A stretch of 64,000 bases of DNA from Triticum aestivum (Eukaryota; Streptophyta; Magnoliopsida; Poales; Poaceae), in assembly GCF_018294505.1 (NCBI RefSeq), contig NC_057795.1, positions 517,779,915-517,843,914 on the forward strand, read 5' to 3'. Positions 1-10,193 of this stretch are shown piece by piece. Under the pieces are notes generated by a model. That model was not told the origin of the DNA. It did not search any database and saw nothing but the letters and a program-made list of their open reading frames with translations. The translations under genes and the position numbers were made by a program. Position 1 is the first letter of the stretch, and each line of letters starts with the position of its first letter.

Positions 1-186
1 GACCGGACTTAGAGCCACTGAATCCGGCGTTCATAGCCGTGTTTCCGGTGTTGTCACTGTTGCTTCGATGCTTGTGTCTATTGCGTCGTGGCTTGCTGTT
101 GCTATTTCTGGCCTCACAAGTGCCAGGCTCGCTTGCATGATTATTGCTGTGGGCTAGCCAGCTATCCTCGCTGGCACAAAAGCGGG

Positions 187-2037
187 TCATAAGTGTCGTG
201 AGGGCTGCCATGGACTTCGGCTTTTCTTGCCGAGGTGTCGGGTGAGACATTCGTCACGGATGCTATGCTTAAAGGCCGCTAGGGCTACGACAACCGGACA
301 GTCGACTATCTGGTTATTTTTAGTTAAGAACATGGTCCAGAATTTCCTGGCCGACTCTCCGGGCTGTTGAACTATATGACTTAGTTCATCGGCATCCGGA
401 TGTCGGACATATGTGCATTTAAAGTTGTCAAGAAAGGCGTTTTCCAAGTCCTCCATGCTACCAATGGAGTTTTCAGGTAGACTGTTCAACCTGTGTCGAG
501 CTGGTCCCTTGAGTTTTAGCGGGAGGTATTTGATGGCATGAAGATCATCACCGCGGGCCATATGATCGTCGAGAAGAAAGTCCTCAATCCATACCACGGG
601 GTCTGTTGTCCCATCATATGATTTGATGTTCACGGGTTCGAACCCTTTCGGGAATTCATGTTCCATTAGTTCGTCAGTGAAGCAAAGGGGGTGTGTGGCG
701 CCTCTATATCGGGCCAAGTTATGATGTAGATCGGATGGAGTTCGTCTGCGGTTTTCGGCCTGGACGTGGTTATATTTGTCACGTTCGGCCTGGTGGCCAT
801 CATCGCACATCGGGGCACGCCCCAGCCATCCGTAGATTGTTCCGGTCTGGTCTGCTTTGTTTTCCAAGTCATGCTGTAGGTCATATGTATATCCCCGAGC
901 TGTTGTATTTCTATTTTTACGGCGAGGTGGTGCGGGCTGGTGTTCGGCTCGAGTTGCCACTTTGTCCCGGCCACGTGGTGGTCAGTCAACCGCATTATGT
1001 GCTGGAAGGACGGGCTCCAGCGGCTCGTCATCAAACTGGGGTAACAATTTGTGCTTCGGATAACTTTTGGTTGGGCGTTCGAGGCCTTATTCCTCGGCTG
1101 GCAGGACGCCAGTCCATCTATCATTGAGTAGATCCTGATCAGCTTGAAGCTGCTATTGCTTCTTTTTTAGGTTGCTTGCAGTGGCTATTAACCGACGCTT
1201 GAAGCGCTCCTGCTCGACAGGCTCCTCAGGCACGATGAATTCTTCATCGCCAAGGCTCACTTCGTCCTCGGAGTGCAGAAGGTAGTAACTGTCTTCCGAG
1301 TCTTCATTCATGGCCTGTTCGTTGGGGCTGACTCACCCATCCTCCAGTTCCTCCTGTTCGGAGGTTGGCTCAACGGGGTCTTCATTGTCTTCGGCATCGT
1401 CCGGAGTATTGTTTTCTCCTGTGACGGTGTTGCTGTTTTTGCTACGGCGTGGCTTAGAGTGGCGCCGCTGACATCGGTGCTTTGGCTGTATCTTAGGAGG
1501 TTTATCCTCGACTAGATTTTCATCGTCGCTGTTGTTCTCTTTGGGTGTATCCAACATGTATATGTCGTACAAGGAGGTGGTTGTCCAACTCCCTGTAGGC
1601 GGTGGTTCCTGCTCCTCTTCGGCATCGACGTCCATACCGTCGATGTCTTCGGAGTCATAATCAAGCATGTCGATTAAGTCATCGACAGTGGCTATAAAGT
1701 GGGTGGTTGGTGGGAAACGAAGTTCTTCATTGTCCGCTTCTAATTCGAGCCGGACATAGTTCGGCCGAGATTCCCCCGTCAGGGAGAGGGATTTCAACGA
1801 GTTCCACACATCGCCTAGAGGTGAGTGCTGGAAGATGTCGGCGGAGCTGAACTCCAAGATCGGCACCCAATCAAGTTCGATGGACGCGGATGCACGCGGT
1901 CCGGAACCTATGGCCGGAGACGAATCTGAGGTTCCGGTGAGACAAGCCCAGCTCGATGTTGGGTATGTGTGCGGCTCAAACGCCGCTGAGTCTGCGGCTT
2001 CTGTGGCGGGGTTGAGCTTCCCGTCCTCGGATGGCAT
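187..2037 (-). pseudogene. gag: gag polyprotein of Gypsy element, frameshifted
   Basis: Gag forms the virus-like particle that packages the element's RNA. The N-terminal part (1333-2037) is an acidic, low-complexity open frame of 234 codons. The conserved retrotransposon gag domain is in the frame 187-960, recognisable from FPKGFEPVNIKSYDGTTDPV, then WIEDFLL, a HAIKYLPLKLKGPARHRLNS stretch, and a YVRHPDADELSHI stretch. Between 960 and 1333 the reading shifts frame at least once (a piece containing MTDHHVAGTKWQLEP is in a third frame), so the gene is not translatable as it stands. The C-terminal end is near the window start. Family assignment to Gypsy gag is confident; the element name is not. 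Confidence 0.8.
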
Positions 2038-2369
2038 GGTCTGCTCCGGATCTAGGGCCAGAGCGGTTACGGGCGGTGTCTCCTAAGCGCGGTCCAACGA
2101 CAGATTTAGGTCATGTTCATCATAGTGCCAGGGGACAGCCATCATGGGCTCGAATCTATCGAAGATCAAGTCTCCATGGATATCGGCCACAAAATTCAGG
2201 GTTCCAAATCTGACCTGATGGCCAGGGGCGTAGCTATCGATCTGCTCTAGATGGCCAAGCGAAGCCGCCGAATACGAAGATCTGACCGGGGAGGAAGATC
2301 TCCCCCTAGACTGTGTTGTTGTAGATGATTGATGGAGCCATCAAGCCTTCTGGTGATGGCACAGCGGAA

Positions 2370-2388
2370 CTCTCAATGAAAGCACCAA
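2370..2388 (-). other. primer binding site
   Basis: On the minus strand the LTR is followed directly by TTGGTGCTTTCATTGAGAG. The TGG pairs with the CCA end of a tRNA, as in the primer sites of LTR elements. The tRNA was not identified. Confidence 0.6.
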
Positions 2389-2862
2389 TGTCGGTGTCAA
2401 AACCGGCGGATCTCGGGTAGGGGGTCCCGAATTGTGCGTCTAAGGCTGATGGTAACAGGAAGCGGGGGACACAATGTTTACCCAGGTTCGGGCCCTCTCT
2501 ATGGAGGTTATACCCTACTTCATGCTTGATTATTCTTGATGAATATGAGTATTACAAGAGTTGATCTACCATGAGATTGTAATGGCTAAACCATAGAAGT
2601 CTAGCCTATGATTATGATTATTGTTGCCTCTATGGACTAAACCCTCCAGTTTATATAGACACCGGAGGGGGCTAGGATTACACGAAGTCGGTTACATAGA
2701 AAAGAATCTACATATCCGAATTACCAAGCTTGCCATCCATGCAAAGTAGAGTCCCATCCGGACACGGGAAGAAGTCTTCTGTCTTGTGTCTTGATAGCCC
2801 AACAGTCCAGCCCATGTAAATAGTCCAGCTGACCAAGGACCCCTTAATCCGGGACTCCCTCA
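2389..2862 (-). repeat. 5' LTR of the minus-strand Gypsy element (474 bp)
   Basis: On the minus strand the sequence begins TGAGGGAGTCCCGGATTAAG at 2862 and ends GACACCGACA at 2389, so it has TG...CA ends. A TATATAA box lies at 2651-2657 (minus strand), placed as an LTR promoter would be. The flanking bases at 2863-2867 (accccc) would hold the target duplication; the other copy is outside the window. Confidence 0.85.
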
Positions 2863-3444
2863 ACCCCCTTGCCCTTTCCTACTCCCTCTCTCTTTCCTTC
2901 TTCCCTTCTCTCCTACTCTAAAAAGGAAAGGGATTCCTACTAGGACTTGGAAGTCCTAGTAGGACTCCATACTCTTGGCGCGCCCCCTAGGGCCGGCCTC
3001 CTCCTCCTCCCTCCTTTATATACGTCGGTAGGGGCACCCTAGAACACACAAAGTCTTCTCTTAGCCGTGTGCGGTGCCCCCCTCCACAGTTACACACCTT
3101 GGTCATATCGTAGTTGTGCTTAGGCGAAGCCCTGCGCCGGTAACATCATCATCATTGTCGCCACGCCTCCGTGCTGATGGAACTCACCCTCGTCCTCAAC
3201 TGGATCAAGAGCACGAGGGACGTCATTGAGCTAAACGTGTGCTGAACACGGAGGTGTTGTACGATCAGTACTTGGATCGGTTGGATCGTGAAGACGTTCG
3301 ACTACATCAATCGCATTACTAAACACTTCCGCTTTTGGACTACAAGGGTATGTGGACACACTCTCCCCTCTCGTTGATATGCATCTCCTAGATAGATCTT
3401 GCATGATCGTAGGTATTTTTTTGAAATTACTGCATTCCCCAACA
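2863..3444 (+). mobile_element. 3' part of an LTR (solo or truncated), unassigned family
   Basis: The segment ends GAAATTACTGCATTCCCCAACA at 3444, typical of grass LTRs that start TGTTGGGGAA. It has a TATATA box at 3017-3022 after a CT-rich tract, and a long transcribed leader with no reading frame. Immediately after 3444 the sequence continues in a Copia reverse transcriptase frame, so this LTR was inserted in that gene. Its left part is removed or displaced by the Fatima-like element. I cannot tell solo LTR from truncated element because the left end is outside the window. Confidence 0.65.
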
Positions 3445-4705
3445 CTTCTCACATATGCAAACTACAGTAATATCCTGCTTTATCAAATGAATGCGAAAAG
3501 TGCTTTCCTTCATGGTGTAATTGATGAGGAATATATGTTAGGCAGCCACCTAGCTTTGAAAATCCTCAGTTTCCTAACAAAATTTTCAGGTTGAAAAAGG
3601 CTCTATATGGGCTGAAGCAAGCCCCTCGAGCTTGGTATGACACCTCTAAAAGGTTTCTGCTCGACAAAGGGTTCAAGCCAGGATCCACTGATTCCACTCT
3701 TTTTACACACGTGCTATTGATGGTGATCTATTCATGTGTCAAATTTATGTGTATGATATTATTTTCGGCTGTACTAACAATGCTTGCTGCATGGAATTCG
3801 AGAGAATGATGTCTGAGAAATATCAAATTTCCATGATGGGTGAACTTAAGTTCTTTCTTGGACTACAAATACGTCAATAGGAGAATGGAATTTTCATATC
3901 TCGGGATAAATATCTGAGAGACTGCCTGAAGAAGTTCAAAATGCAAGATTGCAAACAGAACGGCTACAAAACACCGATGCCCATGACTGGTAAAATGGAT
4001 GGAGATGTGTACGGTAAACATTATGATCGGAAAGCTTAACATTTGATGATTGGTTCTTTACTTTACCTATGTGCATTCAGACATGATATTATGTTGAGTG
4101 TTTGTATGTGTGCTTGTTTTCTCAGGCTGCACTGAAAGAATCACATCACCAAGCGGTCAAGCGTATTCTAAGATATTTGGCTCACACCCCACCTTAGGTT
4201 TATGGTATCCTACGAGAGCACATTTTGATCACATTGGATATTCAGACTCAGATTACGCAGGTGAACTGGTTGACAGGAAATCTACTTCTGGGACATGTCA
4301 TTTCCTGGTAGATCTTTGGTATGTTGGTCGTGAAGGAAGCAGAATTGTGTGTCTCTCTCTCTATGGCTGAGGCCGAATATATTGCAGTTGGCGCGTGTTG
4401 CACACAGTTACTATGGATGAAGTAGACTGAAGGATTATCTCATAAAGGTCAAGAAGATTCCTCTTTTCTACGAAAATGAGGGTGCGATCAAAATTGCACA
4501 CAATCCAGCACAACATTCTCGCACCAAGCATACTGAAGTCAGACATCATTTTCTTCGCGATCATGTTGCTCCAGAGGATATTGTTATCAGTCACGTCAGT
4601 ACTGAAGAAAATCTCGTTGATATCTTCACCAAGCCTCTCGATGAGAAAAGATTCTGTGTATTATGGTGTGAGCTAAATATCCTAGATTCCGCAAACGTGC
4701 AGTAA
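3445..4705 (+). pseudogene. pol: Copia reverse transcriptase - RNase H, decayed
   Basis: The RT starts within the fingers region (LLTYANYSNILLYQMNAKSA); the usual catalytic Asp in QMDVKSAFL is Asn here. It shifts frame near 3540, continues as KALYGLKQAPRAWYD, and the active-site YVDD reads YVYD near 3750. RNase H motifs follow in changing frames: YSDSDYAGELVDRKSTSGTC (about 4240-4305), AEAEYIAVGACCTQLLWMK (about 4370-4425), then HNPAQHSRTKH and DIFTKPLDEKRF before a stop at 4703-4705. Several stops and frameshifts make this non-functional. The motif order and C-terminal KPLDEKRF phrase fit SIRE/Maximus-type Copia pol. Confidence 0.85.
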
Positions 4706-4857
4706 GTTAGACTCAGCACCCGTACCAACACTTCCACATCTTAAAAGGAATGGGTGCACAACACTCGAAGAGTTTGAAAATTTTGACAAAGTGAAATTTT
4801 CTTTCTGAGAGTGAATACACTAATGAAGAACTAGACTAACCAGGTGCCATGATAATT
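4706..4857 (+). other. Copia spacer after pol
   Basis: Non-coding stretch between the pol stop and the CACTA insertion point. No motif seen apart from the ATT target duplication at 4855-4857, repeated at 45205-45207. Confidence 0.5.
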
Positions 4858-5330
4858 CACTACAAAAAAGACACATTTGTAACATTTTGGGCCGAACAAA
4901 ATTTTTTTGTCATACTTATGACACTTCTATGAAGATAATTGTGAAAAACCCGGTATCATCATAGATGTGGTGGGATCCTATTCTATGACAAAAAATCATG
5001 ACAAAAAATGGGCTTTTCGTCCTGGGCGGGCCGGAGACACAGCTGCATGACATTCTTTCGGCTGTCCATGCCGGAAAAAACCATGGTCGAAGCGAGGGTG
5101 AGGAAAATATCGGGGAGTTCCCGGTTACGATGGGTGGTCGGGGGCCGAGCGATGCGCGTTTCTCTCGTACCGTATGCGTGTGGGTGCGAGGCGTTGGGCT
5201 CTAACAGAACCCAAGCGAGGCTTTGGGCTCTAACTAAACCTGAGCGATTGCACTAGCTACGTTACTGAACTCGAGTGATTCCTTCGCTACTGCTGCTAAC
5301 TGAAGCCGATCAACCCTGCTGCCTCCTTCC
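4858..5330 (+). repeat. CACTA left terminal region
   Basis: Starts with the terminal inverted repeat CACTACAAAAAA, followed by AT-rich sequence containing repeated TCATGACA/CTATGACA-type words and then a GC-rich segment (4990-5260). No coding capacity seen; the short open frames here are incidental. Confidence 0.75.
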
Positions 5331-6130
5331 CTTGATGAACAGTGAGCGTTGCTGGGGGGTTGGATGAACAGTGAGCATTTCTGGGGGGTTTGTATGAACA
5401 ATTCCTGGTGGGGGTGGATGAACAGGACCCCGTGGTGTTGCCTCTGGATGAACATGACCCCGATCGATCGAGCCGGTTGGGGCTGGATGAACAGGACCCC
5501 GTGGAGGGCTGGATGAATAGGACGACCCCGTGGAGGGCTGGTTGAACAGTAGATGGTGGAGGGATGGATGAACAGTAGCCCATGGAGGGGTGGTTGAACA
5601 GGAGCCCGTGGAGAGGGTTGGTTGAATAGTAGTCGGTGGAGTAGCGCACGGTGGAGGCTGGATGAACAGGAGCCCGTGGATGAACAGTCGCTGGTGGAGG
5701 CTGGAGGAGGTCGACGGTGGATGAATAGTACACTGTGGAGGTTGGAGGAGGTCGACGGTGGAGATGAACAATATCATGTGGAGTCCTGTTTTCCGGTATG
5801 CCACACCCCTCCTGATGAACAAGACCCCCGTTTCGACCACAGTGCTCCAACACAAGTCTGTTTCCTCTGTTTTGTGGTACGCCACACCCCTCCCGATCAA
5901 CAGGACCCCATTTCGACCGTAGGAGGTCCAACAGAAGTCTGTTTCCTCCGTTTTGCGGTACGCTGGACCCCTCCCAATGAACAAGATCTCGTTTTGAACG
6001 TGGCCAGTCGAACACAAGGCCGTTTCCTCCATTGTGCAGTATGCCAGGCCTCGTTTCCATCGGTTGTTCCATCCAAGCCCTCCCAATGAACACGACGATG
6101 CATTCCGTTTTGACCCAGCGGGGTGGCTCC
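5330..6130 (+). repeat. CACTA left sub-terminal minisatellite (GATGAACAG repeats)
   Basis: About 20 degenerate direct copies built on GGATGAACAGGACCCCGTGG, spaced roughly 25-45 bp. Such arrays near CACTA ends are the usual binding sites of the transposon's accessory DNA-binding protein. That is family knowledge; binding here is inference. Two long overlapping minus-strand open frames of 288-290 codons in this stretch result from the periodicity and are not called genes. Confidence 0.75.
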
Positions 6131-6430
6131 CCATGAACATGAGGATGACGTTGTTTCTCCATTCCGACCTAGCCATGTACACGAGCCCTGGCCATATGTA
6201 TGCGCGAGTAGCTGTTCAAGACCCCGCCCGTATGTACGTACGTGGCCGTATTTTCTTTCTTGCACACTGGCCGATGTACATACATGTACATGCTACGTGC
6301 GCACCTCTACTACGACACGTGTGCGCCTCTACATCGACCAGTATGTACGTACACGTTTGCGACCAGAATGACAATGCTACATACGCTTCGACCAGGTGGG
6401 TCCCGACTATCAGGCACTTCCTTGCGTGTA
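6131..6430. other. CACTA sub-terminal spacer rich in GTAC/TACGT words
   Basis: Alternating CATGTAC, GTACGTAC and TACATAC words between about 6175 and 6375. No gene seen. Confidence 0.4.
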
Positions 6431-7870
6431 AAGATGTAGCTGGTGGGTTCCACTAGTGAGGGGGCGAATCGTTTTCTTTTTGCCCGGACGCACTTCCTTG
6501 CGTGCGAAGATGTAGCTGGTGGGTCCCAGCAGTCAGGGGGAAATGTTTTTTTTCACGAAATACGGTTGCCCGTCTGGTGGGTCCCTGCTGTTAGGTGGAG
6601 GAATCATTATTTTCCACGTAATAAGGAGGCACTTCCTTGCTGCGGCCGTGGACCCAGCTGTTAGCTTCTCCACGTATAGTACTCTTCTGATGGAAGTCGG
6701 TTGTTGACCACATTGACCACGCCGCACCGAGAGCACCAAGGCGGTGGACGATGGCGAGGCCTAGGAAGGGGACGACGCGGAGCCGGGGAAGACGTGGCAG
6801 TGGATGCCCACACGGAGCAGAGTACGAGGGTTCACTAGTTCGGCTGCGGTGTGAGGCTGCCGTCGCCGTAGAATGACAGGGGGTGTGGGTCAGTAGAGGG
6901 ATGGCTTGGCCAGCGGTGGGAGTAGTAGGGGGTGGTGAGGCCTCCGCGGCATCACAGCCAGCCATGGGAGGCAGGAGCACGCGGCAGGACCGGCGCTGGT
7001 TTGGGCGGCTAGAGCAGGAAGACCAGAGGTTGAAGAAGCACTACGGTCGTTGGATGGACATCGTACGGTCACTGGAGCTAGAATCGTTCATGTATTGATT
7101 AAGTTGACAAATCCCTCCGTCCCCGTCTACTTAGTAGGCCCACAAGTTAGCCTCCCACTATGGTGGGTCCCAGCTGGCAGGGGGTATTCATTTTTTGTTC
7201 GCAAAAAGGAGGCACTTCCTTGTGTGCAAAGATATAGTTGGTGGGTCCGACCTGTCAGCGAAGGGAACATTTTTTTTCACGAAATACATAGGCCCTTCCG
7301 GAGTGTCCCAGATGTCAGCTGGAGGAATCATTATTTTGCGTGTAATAAGGAGGCATTTCCTTGTGTGCGGCCGTGCACCTAGCTGTCAGCCTCTCCACGT
7401 ACAGTCCACTTCCGATGGATGTCGTTCGTTGACCATGTTGACCACACCGCGCCGAGAGAACCAGGGCGGTTGACGATAGTGAGGCCTACAAAGGGAATGA
7501 CACGGAGCCAGGGAAGACATGGGAGTGGTTGCCCACGTGGTGGAGAGTATGAGGGTTGACTGGTTCGGCTGCCGTCGTCGGAAAATAACAGGAGGTGCGG
7601 GTGAGTAGAGGGATAGACAGGCCAGGGATGCGAGTATGATGGGGCCATGAGGCCTGCCCGGCAGCACAACCGGACACGAGAGGCGGGAGCAGGCGGTTCC
7701 GATGGCGCTGGTTTGGGTGGCTAGGGTAGGAAGATCAGAGACTGAAGAAGCATGATTGCCATTAGATTGACATCTAACGGTCTGACGCTGGTAGAGTTGA
7801 TTGTTGACGAAGTTTCTTTTTTGAGAAACCTTGTGTACACATGAACTTAGTAGGCCCACAAGTTAGGCTC
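6431..7870 (+). repeat. Tandem duplication, two units of about 720 bp
   Basis: Unit one and unit two share landmarks at constant offset: GGAGGAATCATTATTTT at 6597 and 7321 (724 bp), and CTTAGTAGGCCCACAAGTTAG at 7130 and 7846 (716 bp). The units have diverged by substitutions and small indels, so the duplication is not recent. Within each unit the motif GGTGGGTCC followed by AGC..GTCAG recurs, a shorter internal repeat. No convincing reading frame. Confidence 0.75.
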
Positions 7871-8881
7871 CAAATCTGTGAGAGACAACATAGAGCCCAT
7901 TTGCTATTTTTTGATAATTTGCAGCCCATTTGCTAATTCTTAAGTAATTTATTACATCCCATTTTCTGCCCAGGACCATGGTCAAAAAGTTCAACCTTAT
8001 TTTGCATATTTCGGTGGAATCCGAACTGTTGTAATCCCGAAATGATAAACATATTTTTAAGAACTTATTGATTTGCCAAAAAAATCATTTTGTTTTTGTA
8101 AGCAAATATGACGTGGGACAATTCAGTTGCTTTAAGGGAAAAATAATGGTAAAAAAATCAGCGCTGGGAGGGAAAACAACAACAAAAATAAGGATGTAAA
8201 TATGAAAAGGGAATTTTATGTATTTTCAATATAATGATACGTGTATATGAACTAGTAAAACTATAGGTAGAGATTAGAAAACAGATGTAGGACATGCATT
8301 TCAAGAGGAAAATAGAACTGGGTTGTGTGTTTGATTCAGTAAAAAACTGCCTGTGGATGTTGTAAGACAAAATATAGCTAACGCTGGCGGGCCAGAGGCC
8401 AGTAAATACATGCTGGATCTTTGTGCCCCGTTGTCGTCATGGGTTGGGCCTATTAAAAACAAAACCAAGCCCGGGCAGTCTACAGCCCGGTTGAAACTTG
8501 CTCGACCTGAAAAAACAATATACCTGCTCAATAAACGAGAGAATTCTGCAAGTAAAGACTGATAACTGGGATGCAGCAGGGATTTTTTTTCATCGTGATA
8601 ATAAGTGCATGCACTTGATTCGAAAAATTTGGAGAACTGGGAATTCGAACGGCAGGTGCTTATGCTACCCATGAAATAAAAATCAGGTGCATCAAAATTC
8701 ATTTCGAAACAAATGATTCTGCTTTATATCCACATTGACCCTCAGCATGATGGTTGGAAGCAAATGCCAAGTTCATACCAAAAGATCATTAACAACAATA
8801 CCGACTTGCGGATGGCAAGGTAGTACAAGTACAAATACCAAACTAAGTTATAATCTTTTTACTCCTGGCCCTAGTGTTCAT
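7871..8881. other. AT-rich stretch without recognisable gene
   Basis: Nothing convincing on either strand. It lies downstream of the NAC fragment and may include its decayed C-terminal or 3' untranslated part. Confidence 0.4.
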
Positions 8882-9575
8882 CTAGTAGAAAATCTTGCAG
8901 AGGAGCAGCTCCCGCTCCTTCTCTTGCTCCAGGTCCCCGAGCTGGTACTGGTGCATCACCTAGTTGGTCCTCTGCTGGTCGAAGTTCTTGTTGGTGTGCA
9001 GCACTAGAACCTTTTAGCTGCCCGTCTGCCGGCCGTTGACGATCATCGGCAAGGTATTGTCGGTCTTGTGCCACATCGTGTGCATGCCGCACTCCGACTT
9101 TATCTTGCGACGCGTCCATGTGCCCCCTTTGAACGCCCTGGAATTGCGCTGGAAGAAATGCTTACTTAGGCCACTCAGTGTGATACATGCAGTATTGTTG
9201 AGTACATGTTTTAGTGTATGTAGTTGGCACTTTCATAACATCTTTGGCATGTTGCAGTCACTTGTTTCACTTTTTATTAACTGTCAAATTGTAGTTGCTT
9301 CACCAGGTCTGCGTCTAAAAAGAAAAATAGAGCTATAAACAAAGGAATATGTTTGTGCAAGTAGATGGCTGATCGGTGTCTTACCTGGAAGTTTCTCAGG
9401 ATGGGTGTAGCATATGCCATTCTCGCTGTCGATGTTTGGTATGAACAAATCGATGAGAGGGTGAGATCTCGCGCTGTCAGCACTCACTTTGGCCTCAAGG
9501 TGCTCGATCAGCTCCTGATCCGTGGGATCAAACTTGACGCCAGCCGGCAGCACCGGCCAATCCTTCTTTAACTTG
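8882..9575 (-). pseudogene. NAC-domain transcription factor fragment (SOG1/NAC8-like), captured
   Basis: NAC proteins are plant transcription factors with an N-terminal DNA-binding domain of sub-domains A-E. Exon 1 (minus, about 9575 to 9382) encodes [20 protein letters not shown] and then [20 protein letters not shown] with HPEKLPG (sub-domains A and B), followed by a good donor GTAAGA. After an intron of about 200 bp, exon 2 (about 9185 to 8882) encodes GLSKHFFQRNSRAFKGGTWT, RRKIKSECG, MWHKTDNTLPMIVNGRQTGS and VMHQYQLGDLEQEKERELLL with CKIFY (sub-domains C-E). Exon 2 has two in-frame stops (TAA after GRQTGS, TAG after QRTN) and ends in a stop after CKIFY. The intron sits where NAC genes have it, so this is a genomic fragment, not a retrocopy. 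The phrasing is closest to SOG1/NAC8-type NACs as I remember them. Confidence 0.8.
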
Positions 9576-10193
9576 CATCAGTTAATTCCATTTATATGGT
9601 ACTCAATGTATGATCAATCGACTATTTTAAGTGAATGATGAAAGATTTCGATAGATAAGTGGTACTCCAAATCTGAAGTCCAGAATACCCGAACACGCCG
9701 CCGAGATTCTTGTGTCACCTCACGCGTAGCGTGTTGTCACGTCAATTCAATGTGTGGACATGATGAATAATTTGATCGACGTATACTAGTACTACCACTG
9801 TACTACTTACTAGTCGTATTTAGTGTCTCATTTTAACCATAGGTTTAACTAACAAGTACGCACTTGAAGCCAAAATGATAAATATATATATATATATATA
9901 TGGCTTCTGCACAGCATCTCCGTCATCATTATTAGTACATCCTAAGCAGGTGAGTTAGGATGCACTTGATCCTAGAAAGTTATCTATCATTCAAACCAGA
10001 GGAGTGCTTCAAACTAACAACAGTACACAATATCCAACAAAAGAGGGTCGTGCTACAGCAGCAGAATACATGGCCCAGTCTAGATATCAGTACGAATCAA
10101 GTTGTGCATATTTCCTGTTAGCATGGACCACATCACTGCATGTCGGGTTTGCAAAAGCCATCCGTCGCATGGAAGCTTGATGCCTTTCACACA
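9576..10193. other. Non-coding spacer with (TA)n microsatellite
   Basis: Contains a (TA)n run at about 9879-9902. No gene or other feature recognised. It could hold remnants of the NAC promoter, but nothing shows this. Confidence 0.4.

Larger units (their letters stand above)
1..2862 (-). mobile_element. Gypsy LTR retrotransposon, 5' portion (Fatima-like)
   Basis: Seen: the element reads on the minus strand, with a complete 5' LTR at 2389-2862, a primer binding site next to it, a leader, and a broken gag; the window edge cuts it within gag. The LTR starts TGAGGGAGTCCCGG and ends CCGACA on the minus strand, an LTR type very common in wheat. Fatima-like is a recollection of LTR ends and was not checked. 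The element lies directly against another LTR remnant (2863 onward), so it probably inserted into that LTR. Protease, RT and integrase would lie left of the window. Confidence 0.85.

Noticed and set aside
5296..6182. Two overlapping minus-strand open frames of 288 and 290 codons
   Set aside because: They lie in the GATGAACAG minisatellite, are open in two frames at once, and consist of repeat-derived Pro/Ser/His-rich peptides with no domain.
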